Positions 1 to 6,187 of a stretch of 6,187 nt of DNA are shown in pieces (position 1 is the first letter of the stretch; each line of letters begins with the position of its first letter). Below the pieces are notes generated by a model, which saw only the letters and a list, made by a program, of their open reading frames with translations, searched no databases and was not told the origin of the DNA. Origin of the DNA: Chloroflexi bacterium RBG_13_46_14 (lineage in GTDB: Bacteria > Chloroflexota > Dehalococcoidia > Dehalococcoidales > UBA2162); NCBI GenBank assembly GCA_001796415.1, contig MGML01000164.1:1-6187 (forward strand), written 5' to 3'. A program made the position numbers and the translations under genes.

Positions 1-164
1 TAGCCTTCAGCGTATTTGCTGGTAAAAACGGACGCTTCGGCCTCGAATACAGCTTTGCTCGGGTAATTTTCCGAGGCTATAAGGTCGAGTGTTTCGTTAT
101 GCCTTTTTAATTCCTGGTTTATGATACGACTGACTTCGGGGTCGTTTTGACTTAAAGAACTCAT
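1..164 (-). CDS. glyA: Serine hydroxymethyltransferase, N-terminal fragment (runs off the left edge)
   Basis: This is the first 54 codons of a PLP-dependent serine hydroxymethyltransferase, which interconverts serine and glycine with tetrahydrofolate in the cytoplasm and supplies one-carbon units. Reading leftwards from the ATG at 164-162, the protein begins MSSLSQNDPEVSRIINQELK. It continues with the family signature LIASENY (residues 28-34) and then the segment ending TSKYAEG (48-54), the start of the conserved KYAEGYPG stretch in GlyA proteins. The start is supported by a GGGAGG ribosome binding site at 174-169, four bases upstream of the ATG. The PLP lysine and the rest of the enzyme lie outside the window. 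It is transcribed divergently from the uracil-DNA glycosylase gene. The family assignment is secure from the signature; whether the rest is intact cannot be seen. Confidence 0.9.
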   Translation of the reverse strand, partial: MSSLSQNDPEVSRIINQELKRHNETLDLIASENYPSKAVFEAEASVFTSKYAEG

Positions 165-180
165 GTTTCCTCCCACTTGA

Positions 181-210
181 AGTCTACAACCCGGCATGAT
201 TTTGTGTCAA
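181..210 (-). promoter_or_regulatory. Possible promoter of glyA
   Basis: On the minus strand a perfect TTGACA (210-205) is followed after 18 bp by TAGACT (186-181), which matches four of six bases of the -10 consensus. Transcription would start near 174, at the ribosome binding site itself, so the leader would be extremely short. The -35 match is good, but the -10 and the spacing are mediocre. A second start further upstream cannot be excluded. Confidence 0.35.
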
Positions 211-239
211 TAAAAATTTGTGGCTGGTCTGATTAACAC

Positions 240-278
240 AAGTCAATATTGAGTATACATCTGCATTAGAATTGACTT
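240..278. repeat. Inverted repeat AAGTCAAT / ATTGACTT, possible operator
   Basis: AAGTCAAT (240-247) and ATTGACTT (271-278) are perfect 8-bp inverted copies separated by 23 bp, in the AT-rich region between the two divergent genes. The right arm contains the TTGACT -35 box (272-277) of the rightward promoter. The left arm reads TTGACT on the minus strand but has no good -10 at the right distance. Arm spacing centre to centre is 31 bp, about three helical turns, which would put both on the same DNA face. It may be a regulator site or only two -35-like words in AT-rich DNA. Confidence 0.3.
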
Positions 279-300
279 CACATAAATAAAATGCTAATAT
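272..300 (+). promoter_or_regulatory. Sigma70-type promoter for the rightward operon
   Basis: TTGACT (272-277, five of six consensus bases) is followed by a 17-bp spacer and TAATAT (295-300, four of six), with a TG at 292-293 in the extended -10 position. Transcription would start near 307, leaving a leader of about 38 nucleotides before the ATG at 345. The spacing is ideal and it is the only strong promoter-like pair I see ahead of the five plus-strand genes. Confidence 0.55.
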
Positions 301-312
301 AGGCGAAAAGAC

Positions 313-330
313 GGAAGGGTACCAACTTCC
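313..330 (+). promoter_or_regulatory. Small potential hairpin in the leader of the uracil-DNA glycosylase gene
   Basis: GGAAG (313-317) can pair with CTTCC (326-330) across an eight-base loop, just after the predicted transcription start. No T-run follows, so it is not an intrinsic terminator. It could stabilise the 5' end of the transcript, or it could be chance; a five-base-pair stem is weak evidence. Confidence 0.2.
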
Positions 331-344
331 AGGTCTGTGATACG

Positions 345-947
345 ATGTCAGCACTGACTGAACTGTATAAGGAAATCGCACTCTGTCAGCAGTGTGAAAT
401 AGCCAGGTTCCGCGCGAACGTGGTGCCAGGTGAAGGAGCGGAGGACGCGGATATTCTTTTCATCGGTGAAGCGCCGGGATATCATGAAGACCAGCAGGGT
501 CGTCCGTTCGTAGGCCAGGCGGGTAAATTTCTCGACGAACTTATTGCATCGATAGGTTTAAAACGCGAGCAGGTCTATATTGCCAATGTCATAAAGTGCC
601 GTCCGACCGGTAATCGCGATCCTTTGCCTGCAGAGATACGGAACTGCCGAGGCTGGCTGGAACGCCAGATAGAGATTATATCACCGAAGATAATCGTGAC
701 TCTCGGACGTTACTCGATGTCGATGTTCTTTCCGGGTAAATCCATCAGCAAGATACACGGCACGGCGGTTAAGCAGGACGGTGTTATCTACTTTGCCATG
801 TATCATCCGGCGGCAGCTCTCCACCAGGCAGCCCTGCGAGAGATGATAATGGCGGACATGAAGAAGATACCGGCGCTGATTGAGCGGGAAGAGGAAGTGG
901 AAGAAGAGATACCGGAACCGCAGCAGCTTACTATGTTCGACATGTAA
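345..947 (+). CDS. Family 4 (4Fe-4S) uracil-DNA glycosylase
   Basis: This enzyme removes uracil from DNA after cytosine deamination and starts base excision repair. The 200-residue protein shows the family 4 pattern: cysteines C14, C17, C85 and C101 (CxxC, then C-x15-C) that ligate a 4Fe-4S cluster, motif A GEAPG at 41-45 with E42, RPFVG at 53-57 (F55 would stack on uracil), N81 before KCRPTGNRDP, and motif B HPAA at 154-157. GEAPG rather than GLAPG argues for family 4 over family 5. After the fold comes an acidic tail (about 181-192) ending in QLTMF (194-198), which resembles a beta-clamp-binding peptide. The ATG at 345 is the only plausible start: the in-frame codon at 300-302 is a stop and no other start codon lies between. 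Its Shine-Dalgarno is weak (AGGT, 331-334). It is the first gene of the likely operon, 48 bp before RNase J. Confidence 0.92.
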   Translation: MSALTELYKEIALCQQCEIARFRANVVPGEGAEDADILFIGEAPGYHEDQQGRPFVGQAGKFLDELIASIGLKREQVYIANVIKCRPTGNRDPLPAEIRNCRGWLERQIEIISPKIIVTLGRYSMSMFFPGKSISKIHGTAVKQDGVIYFAMYHPAAALHQAALREMIMADMKKIPALIEREEEVEEEIPEPQQLTMFDM

Positions 948-974
948 TTACCCTTTCAGCAAGATTCTAATAAC

Positions 975-980
975 AGAGGT
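975..980 (+). promoter_or_regulatory. Distant ribosome binding site of RNase J, possibly occluded
   Basis: AGAGGT is the only Shine-Dalgarno-like word ahead of the RNase J start at 996, but it lies 15 bases from the ATG, longer than usual. TTACC (948-952) could pair with GGTAA (978-982), or CCTTT (952-956) with AGAGG (975-979); either pairing would cover the site. No alternative in-frame start lies closer, so translation may be modest or regulated. Confidence 0.4.
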
Positions 981-995
981 AAAAACACATATATA

Positions 996-2654
996 ATGGC
1001 TAAACCAAGATTGAAAATAATTCCACTCGGCGGATTGAGTGAAATCGGCAAGAATATGATGGTGCTGGAATACGCAGACGATATTCTCATCATTGATGCC
1101 GGACTCATGTTCCCGGAAGAGGAAATGCTGGGAATCGACCTTGTTATTCCCGATATCAATTATCTACTGGATAAGCGTGAAAATATCAGAGGCATTGTTA
1201 TTACCCATGGTCATGAAGATCATGTTGGAGCTCTTCCTTTTATCCTTCCCCAGCTGGATGTTCCGATCTACGCGACGAAACTGACACGCGGGCTTATCCA
1301 GGTAAAGCTGAAAGAACGCAGGGCTTTGACAGGAGCGAATCTGAAGACAGCCCAGTTCGGCGTCAAGATCAAACTGGGTAAATTTACGGTAGAGTTTTTC
1401 CCGGTATGCCACAGCATTCCGGATTCCGCCGGCCTGATTATCGAAACACCGGTCGGTACCCTTGTTCACAGCGGCGATTTCAAACTGGACTATACGCCGG
1501 TAAGCGGCGAACCGACCGCCCTTTCCAGGCTGGCACAGCTTGGCGCTGAAGGGGTACTCCTGCTGATGTCCGATTCCACTTACGCGGAATTACCCGGTTA
1601 TACGCCTTCGGAAAGAGTTGTGGGAGAAGCGCTGGAAAGAGTGATAGCAGACGCGCCGGGGAGAGTTATAATTACTACCTTTTCGTCGCTTATCTCGCGC
1701 ATTCAGCAGATCATAGACGCGGCGGCCAAGCACGACAGAAGGGTGTTCATTATCGGTCGGAGCATGAGTGACAACGTGAAAATGGCTCTTGATCTGGGGT
1801 ATCTTCACTCTCCTGACGGAGTTCTTGCCCGTATCGATGAATTGAAAGGTCTTGCTCATAACAGGATAGTATTCGTTACGACCGGAAGCCAGGGTGAGCC
1901 TACGTCAGCACTGGTGCGCATGGCCAACCGCGATCACAGGCAGTTAAAGATCATTAAAGGTGACACTGTCGTGATTTCGGCTACGCCAATTCCGGGTAAT
2001 GAAGCGGTAGTGAACCGAACGATCGATAATCTCCTGAAGCAGGGAGCGCGAGTCCTGTATGACAAGATTCTACCGGTGCATGTCCACGGTCATGCCAGCC
2101 AGGAAGAGTTGAAGCTGCTACTTAATATAGTCAAACCGAAATTTTTCGTACCTGTCCACGGTGAATACCGACACCTGAGTTACCATGCGAGGCTGGCAAA
2201 ATCGATGGGTATACCAGAAGAAAATATATTCGTACTTGAAGATGGCGACAAGCTGGAAGTCAACCCTGAATCCGCGAAAATCACGGACAAGATCGCTGCC
2301 AGTAATGTATACGTCGACGGTCTAAGCGTCGGCGATATCGGCAGCGTCGTTTTACGCGACAGGCGTATGCTGTCCAAGGACGGGATAGTCATGGTTATCA
2401 TAGCAGTCAACCGGCAGACAGGAAAGCTTGTAGGGCGTCCCGACATCGTTTCCCGGGGATTCGTCGACACCAGGGAAGCAAAAGACATGCTCGATGAAAG
2501 CCGCGACCTGGTAGCGAATGCTCTTGATCACGGGAATGACAGTTTGGCTGATTGGAGTTTCGTAAACACAAAGGTAAAAGATACACTTAACAAATATTAT
2601 TACGACCAGACGAGACGCAGGCCTATGGTCCTGCCTTTCATGGTCAAGGTATGA
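996..2654 (+). CDS. rnj: Ribonuclease J (metallo-beta-lactamase/beta-CASP RNase)
   Basis: This is a cytoplasmic RNase for mRNA turnover and rRNA maturation; family members combine 5'-to-3' exonuclease and endonuclease activities with two catalytic zinc ions. The 552-residue length is that of a full bacterial RNase J. Visible motifs are the zinc motif HGHEDH (71-76), H139 in PVCHS, bridging D161 in HSGDFKLD, the beta-CASP motif SDST (192-195) followed by a beta-CASP insert to about 350, the VHVHGHAS segment (361-368) and H388 in VPVHGEYRHL. Residues from about 450 to 552 form the C-terminal domain. The usual Ser of the SGH motif appears as His364. The start gives the typical MAKPRLKIIPLGGLSEIGKN N-terminus. 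The gene sits between the glycosylase and ftsK, 19 bp from the latter, with no terminator. Product identity is secure; J1 versus J2 subtype is not assigned. Confidence 0.95.
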   Translation: MAKPRLKIIPLGGLSEIGKNMMVLEYADDILIIDAGLMFPEEEMLGIDLVIPDINYLLDKRENIRGIVITHGHEDHVGALPFILPQLDVPIYATKLTRGLIQVKLKERRALTGANLKTAQFGVKIKLGKFTVEFFPVCHSIPDSAGLIIETPVGTLVHSGDFKLDYTPVSGEPTALSRLAQLGAEGVLLLMSDSTYAELPGYTPSERVVGEALERVIADAPGRVIITTFSSLISRIQQIIDAAAKHDRRVFIIGRSMSDNVKMALDLGYLHSPDGVLARIDELKGLAHNRIVFVTTGSQGEPTSALVRMANRDHRQLKIIKGDTVVISATPIPGNEAVVNRTIDNLLKQGARVLYDKILPVHVHGHASQEELKLLLNIVKPKFFVPVHGEYRHLSYHARLAKSMGIPEENIFVLEDGDKLEVNPESAKITDKIAASNVYVDGLSVGDIGSVVLRDRRMLSKDGIVMVIIAVNRQTGKLVGRPDIVSRGFVDTREAKDMLDESRDLVANALDHGNDSLADWSFVNTKVKDTLNKYYYDQTRRRPMVLPFMVKV

Positions 2655-2673
2655 CTGACTGCAAGAGGATCAA

Positions 2674-5013
2674 ATGGCTAAGGCTAAGAAAAAAGCAGAT
2701 AAGATCGGGAAACCCAGGAGATCGGTATTTAGGAATATTCTCCACTTTTTTACGTTGACCCCGGTATGGCAGATCTTACTCATTGCCGCGATAATTGCAG
2801 TGATTGCCTGGCAGTGGGGAAATATCACAACATGGTACGAGCAAAACATATTCAGGACTTTTGGCTGGGGTATATTGATTCTGCTCGCAGCAGCGATTAC
2901 TCTGGTAACGGTTATCTTCAAGAGGAAATTATCTCTGTTCATAACCTACTGGAACCGGTGGCTTGCCGGCATTGTCCTCTGTTTCTTCCTGTGGGGGGTT
3001 CTGGGGCTGTTTCCCGGTAAGGGCGTTCTTACGGCGATAGGTCTTGGAGGAAAGGTTGGACTCGGCATCGTTGGAGGGACAGACCTTGGAGGAGTATTCC
3101 GAGTTCTTTTACTGCTGATCGCCGGTGTTGTCCTATTATTTCCGAGAGGGTGTTATAGTATTGCATCGAGTTCGATGTTCTGGTTGATCGCCCAGATAAA
3201 GAGACCCGGTTTCAAACCTATGAAGGAACGCGATATCAAGAAACACTATGAGATATTCGATCCATCTTCCCAGATAACACCGAAACGTGAAAAAGCACGC
3301 AGGCCTTTCGGGGCTGAAGAAGATGACAAACCTTCAATCGAGGTTCTCCAAGAGAAGGTTAAGGAAAGAGCCAGACCATTACCTGTACCGGAGTTTGGAA
3401 CCGAGTCAGCCAGAGCCAAAAAAGCTGAAATAGAAGAAGAACCAGTTCAGAAAGACCTGAAGCAGGTAGCCCAGGACGTATGGCGAAAATACGGTGAATC
3501 TCCGGATCTGGTTGTAATCGATGGATGGAAGCTTCCGCCAATTGAAATACTGGACGTATCTCCTGAAATACAGTTCAGCCAGGCCGATAATGCGGAGAGG
3601 GCCAGGCTGATAGAAGAAGCTCTTGCCAGTTATGGAGTCGAGACTAAAGTAGTCCAGATAAACGCAGGTCCTACAGTGACGCAATTTGGCATCGAACCGG
3701 GCTGGGACAGGAAGATACGGGAAGTCAAGGAAAAAGATAAGGACGGCAAGACGATTGTAAGGCAGGAAGAAGTATCCAAGATAAGAGTCAAGGTCGACCG
3801 GATAACCTCTCTGCAGAATGACCTTGCCCTGGCACTTGCCGCTCCCAGTATCAGGATAGAAGCTCCGGTACCCGGTAAAGCTATCGTCGGTATTGAAGTT
3901 CCAAACACCATTTCTACAGTGGTCAGCTTACGCGGCGTAATCGAAACGAACGCATTCCAGAAACTGCAGGCCAAATCGAACCTTGCCCTGGCTCTCGGAA
4001 AGGGTGCCGGAGGAGAAGCGGTTGCCGGCGACCTGGCTAAAATGCCTCACCTGCTTATCGCAGGTGCGACAGGAAGCGGTAAGACGGTCTGTCTTAATGC
4101 TGTTGTCTGTTGCCTGCTTATGAGTAATACTCCTTCTGATGTCAGGTTCATTATGATAGATCCCAAACGGGTAGAGCTAACGACATTCAACAGTATTCCT
4201 CACCTCGCGGCTCCCGTAATCGTTGAAGCTGACAAAGCGATCGAAGCTCTCCGCTGGCTGGGGCGGGAGATGAATAATAGATACCAGATCCTGGCTTCAG
4301 CCGGCAAACGTAATATCGATGGTTATAACAAGAACAGGGAAGGTGAGGAAAGGATGCCCTACCTGGTACTGGTCATAGACGAACTCGCCGACCTTATGAT
4401 GACAGGTGGCGACGAGGTGGAGCAGATACTGTGTCGTCTGGCACAACTTTCCAGGGCTGTCGGAATTCACCTGGTAGTGGCAACACAGCGACCGTCAGTG
4501 GATGTTATTACCGGTCTTATTAAAGCAAATTTCCCGACGCGTATTAGTTTTGCCGTCACTTCACAGGTAGATTCTCGCACCATTCTCGATATCGGCGGTG
4601 CCGAAAAACTCATGGGCAGCGGCGATATGCTTTTCCTGCCTACCGAAGCATCCAAGCCGAAGCGCCTGCAGGGATGCTACGTGTCCGATGCTGAAGCTGA
4701 AAGGCTGGTATATTTCTGGGGTAACCAGAAGAAAGGTGACGTGATTCCTCTCCTCAAACCGGATGAACTGGTACTGACATCTCCCGTCGGGAAAGGAGGA
4801 CATCCTGAAGACTCGCTGATGAACGAGGCCAGAGACCTGGCACGGAACCATGATACTATCTCCACGTCTTTCCTGCAGAGACGACTCCATATCGGCTATC
4901 CACGCGCGGCGCGTATTATGGACCAGCTTGAAATGGAAATGGCTGAATGGGAGAAAGAAGATGGCCTGGATGATGGCGATAAATTCCTTGAAGACTATGA
5001 TGACGATGAATAA
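2674..5013 (+). CDS. ftsK: FtsK/SpoIIIE-family DNA translocase
   Basis: This is a membrane-anchored hexameric ATPase that pumps double-stranded DNA during chromosome segregation at the division septum. The 779-residue protein has a basic N-terminus, about four membrane helices (near 31-48, 63-82, 96-113 and 141-157) and a charged linker (about 178-275). The alpha/beta motor carries Walker A GATGSGKT (464-471), Walker B VLVIDE (565-570) and the TQRPSVDVITG segment (604-613). A C-terminal gamma winged helix (about 712-755, with ISTSFLQRRLHIGYPRAARI) would read chromosome-polarity motifs. An acidic tail follows. A lysine- and glutamate-rich insertion (about 346-370) interrupts the segment that in most FtsK proteins runs directly from QFELEP to the conserved SLxNDLALAL. 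The ATG has a close GAGGA site (2665-2669), 19 bp after the RNase J stop. It is shorter than E. coli FtsK and nearer in size to B. subtilis SpoIIIE. Confidence 0.96.
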   Translation: MAKAKKKADKIGKPRRSVFRNILHFFTLTPVWQILLIAAIIAVIAWQWGNITTWYEQNIFRTFGWGILILLAAAITLVTVIFKRKLSLFITYWNRWLAGIVLCFFLWGVLGLFPGKGVLTAIGLGGKVGLGIVGGTDLGGVFRVLLLLIAGVVLLFPRGCYSIASSSMFWLIAQIKRPGFKPMKERDIKKHYEIFDPSSQITPKREKARRPFGAEEDDKPSIEVLQEKVKERARPLPVPEFGTESARAKKAEIEEEPVQKDLKQVAQDVWRKYGESPDLVVIDGWKLPPIEILDVSPEIQFSQADNAERARLIEEALASYGVETKVVQINAGPTVTQFGIEPGWDRKIREVKEKDKDGKTIVRQEEVSKIRVKVDRITSLQNDLALALAAPSIRIEAPVPGKAIVGIEVPNTISTVVSLRGVIETNAFQKLQAKSNLALALGKGAGGEAVAGDLAKMPHLLIAGATGSGKTVCLNAVVCCLLMSNTPSDVRFIMIDPKRVELTTFNSIPHLAAPVIVEADKAIEALRWLGREMNNRYQILASAGKRNIDGYNKNREGEERMPYLVLVIDELADLMMTGGDEVEQILCRLAQLSRAVGIHLVVATQRPSVDVITGLIKANFPTRISFAVTSQVDSRTILDIGGAEKLMGSGDMLFLPTEASKPKRLQGCYVSDAEAERLVYFWGNQKKGDVIPLLKPDELVLTSPVGKGGHPEDSLMNEARDLARNHDTISTSFLQRRLHIGYPRAARIMDQLEMEMAEWEKEDGLDDGDKFLEDYDDDE

Positions 5014-5057
5014 TCAGCGATGTGTAACCGATGTGAAAAAGAGAGGATGACAGGAAA

Positions 5058-5852
5058 ATGAAGAATAACCGGTTGAGAGAACTGTTAAATGATGGAAAAC
5101 CGACGATAGGCACTCACGTGATGTGTCCATGGCCGGGAGTGGTCGAGGTTATCGGTCATTCCGGAGTTTTCGATTATATAGAGTACGTCGGCGAATACTC
5201 TCCCTTTTCACTCGAACAACTGGATAATTTCGGTAGGGCGATTGAATTATTTCCTCAGATGTCATCGATGATGAAAGTGGAAGAACAGACCCGGGGATTT
5301 ATCGCGATGAGGTCGATAGACGCTGGTATACAGAACGTACTTTTCACGGACTGCCGCTGCGCTGACGACGTTAAAGAGTGCATTCGCTACGTCAGGGCTG
5401 AGACGCCTGAGGCGGGTGGCGTACACGGTTTCGGCACCCGGCGAAGCACCGGATACGGCGGATATGCCAGCCTGGAAGAATGGACGAAGGCGATGGACAA
5501 CGTGGTTATCGCCATCATGATAGAGAAGAAGGGCGCCATGGATAACCTCGAGGAAATCCTGTCCGTGAAGGGCGTGGACATGGTACAGTTCGGTTCTTCC
5601 GATTACTCGATAAGCATCGGTAAGCCGGGACAGGCAAGAGACCCTGAAGTCCAGGGCGCGCATGAAAAGATGATAAAGATGGCCCTGGAGAGAGGTACAC
5701 ATCCCCGAATCGAGGTGGGAAGCTTCGAGCAGGCAAAACCGTTCATCGAAATGGGTGTCCGTCACTTCTGCATCGGCTGGGATATGTTCACACTGGCGGG
5801 CTGGTGCCGCCAGCAGGGAGAAGGGATTAAGGAGCTTTTCAGTTCTCTTTAA
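5058..5852 (+). CDS. HpcH/HpaI aldolase superfamily protein with altered active site
   Basis: This 264-residue protein has the length and layout of class II pyruvate aldolases such as HpaI and 2-dehydro-3-deoxyglucarate aldolase, which split 4-hydroxy-2-oxo acids into pyruvate and an aldehyde. The metal ligands are in place: E156 in MIEKKGAMDNLEEI (matching HpaI E149) and D182 in GSSDYSISIG (D175). The N-terminal RLRELLNDGKPTIGTH also fits. However, the IDGEHAP motif of HpaI reads YVGEYSP here, so its catalytic D42 and H45 become V44 and Y47, and the pyruvate-binding R70 aligns with K73. The true reaction is therefore unknown; a divergent lyase is possible. The ATG at 5058 has GAGAGGA (5041-5047) at good spacing. 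It lies 44 bp after ftsK and 49 bp before a hydroxyacid dehydrogenase, suggesting linked metabolism of an oxo or hydroxy acid. Confidence 0.85.
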   Translation: MKNNRLRELLNDGKPTIGTHVMCPWPGVVEVIGHSGVFDYIEYVGEYSPFSLEQLDNFGRAIELFPQMSSMMKVEEQTRGFIAMRSIDAGIQNVLFTDCRCADDVKECIRYVRAETPEAGGVHGFGTRRSTGYGGYASLEEWTKAMDNVVIAIMIEKKGAMDNLEEILSVKGVDMVQFGSSDYSISIGKPGQARDPEVQGAHEKMIKMALERGTHPRIEVGSFEQAKPFIEMGVRHFCIGWDMFTLAGWCRQQGEGIKELFSSL

Positions 5853-5901
5853 TCCAACGATCGTTATATTCATCTCATAAATAATCATTCATAGGTAGGA
5901 A

Positions 5902-6187
5902 ATGTCCAAACCCAGAGTATTCGTGTCCCGAATTATTGCCGAAAAAGCCCTTGAGAAGCTTTCTGAAGCCGCCGATATAGAAGTCTGGCAGGATGAACTT
6001 CCTCCATCTTATGAGGTGTTGACTGAGAAGGTGCGTAATGTCGAAGGGCTGCTGTCGCTTTTAACGGATATGGTAGATGCCGCTCTTATGGATTCGGCTC
6101 CAAAGCTGAAAGTGATAAGTAACCTGGCAGTCGGTTATGACAATATCGATATTAAGGAAGCTACCAGGCGAGGAATACCTGTTGGTA
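5902..6187 (+). CDS. D-2-hydroxyacid dehydrogenase (glyoxylate/hydroxypyruvate reductase type), N-terminal fragment
   Basis: The first 95 codons are present and the gene continues past the right edge. The translation begins MSKPRVFVSRIIAEKALEKL and contains LLSLLTDMVDAALMDSAPKLKV in two stretches (50-60 and 61-71), then ISNLAVGYDNIDIKEATRRGIPVG (72-95). This is the characteristic first half of the substrate-binding domain of the family, with the NxAVGYDNID motif at 74-83. Such enzymes use NAD(P)H to reduce 2-oxo acids such as glyoxylate or hydroxypyruvate. The Rossmann domain and the catalytic Arg, Glu and His lie outside the window. The start at 5902 follows AGGTAGGA (5893-5900), which allows a short-spaced ribosome binding site. 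Together with the upstream aldolase-like gene it suggests a small carbon-metabolism pair; exact substrate not assignable. Confidence 0.88.
   Translation, partial: MSKPRVFVSRIIAEKALEKLSEAADIEVWQDELPPSYEVLTEKVRNVEGLLSLLTDMVDAALMDSAPKLKVISNLAVGYDNIDIKEATRRGIPVG

Noticed and set aside
184..381. A 65-codon minus-strand open frame spanning the divergent intergenic region and the start of the glycosylase gene
   Set aside because: No recognisable protein, it overlaps the predicted promoters, and its composition is that of AT-rich noncoding DNA.
992..997. A perfect TATAAT at the RNase J start
   Set aside because: There is no -35-like sequence 16-18 bp upstream (the bases are AATAAC), and transcription would begin inside the coding region.
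1164..1469. A 101-codon minus-strand open frame inside the RNase J gene
   Set aside because: It is antisense to the zinc-motif region of RNase J and shows no recognisable domain.
4996..5001. TATGAT near the end of ftsK, considered as the -10 box of an internal promoter for the metabolic genes
   Set aside because: The bases 17 bp upstream do not resemble a -35 box, and the sequence encodes the acidic FtsK tail.
5014..5057. A small plus-strand frame overlapping the end of ftsK and the gap after it (stop at 5048-5050), considered as a small gene
   Set aside because: Most of it is the +1 shadow of the FtsK gamma domain coding sequence, and it has no ribosome binding site or recognisable product.
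5856..5865. Palindrome AACGATCGTT after the aldolase-like gene, considered as a terminator
   Set aside because: It has no loop and no following T-run, so it is not an intrinsic terminator; a 10-bp palindrome alone is weak evidence for a binding site.
5262..5888. A 208-codon open frame on the minus strand opposite the aldolase-like gene
   Set aside because: It lies almost wholly antisense to a gene with clear family motifs, its translation resembles no family I know, and it is rich in His, Arg and Leu as expected from antisense reading.

Overview
The window is a compact stretch of bacterial chromosome of moderate GC. It carries one gene fragment on the minus strand at the left edge and five plus-strand genes in a row, the last cut off by the right edge. 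The best taxonomic hint is the FtsK-type translocase, which has a charged insertion after its QFGIEPGWDRK segment. Together with a family 4 Fe-S uracil-DNA glycosylase and a single RNase J, this fits a Chloroflexota (Dehalococcoidia-like) bacterium. That placement rests on remembered family resemblance and was not searched.

Left edge (1-344): the first 54 codons of serine hydroxymethyltransferase (glyA) read leftwards from 164. A 180-bp AT-rich divergent intergenic region follows. It holds a good sigma70-type promoter facing right (TTGACT, 17 bp, TAATAT with an upstream TG), a weaker one facing left, and an 8-bp inverted repeat whose right arm covers most of the rightward -35 box.

Information-processing block (345-5013): a family 4 uracil-DNA glycosylase with a C-terminal clamp-binding-like tail, a full-length RNase J, and a membrane-anchored FtsK/SpoIIIE DNA translocase with motor and gamma domains. 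Gaps are 48 and 19 bp with no terminator, so one transcription unit is likely.

Metabolic block (5058-6187): an HpcH/HpaI-type aldolase superfamily protein, then the start of a D-2-hydroxyacid dehydrogenase of the glyoxylate/hydroxypyruvate reductase type. They lie 44 bp after ftsK and 49 bp apart, again with no visible terminator. The aldolase-like protein keeps both metal ligands, but the positions matching the catalytic Asp-His pair and the pyruvate-binding Arg of E. coli HpaI are replaced. Its reaction is therefore uncertain, and this is the most interesting point in the window.

Overall this is mostly housekeeping sequence. I see no mobile element, CRISPR array, RNA gene or obvious defence system, and no clear sign of a wholly new system.
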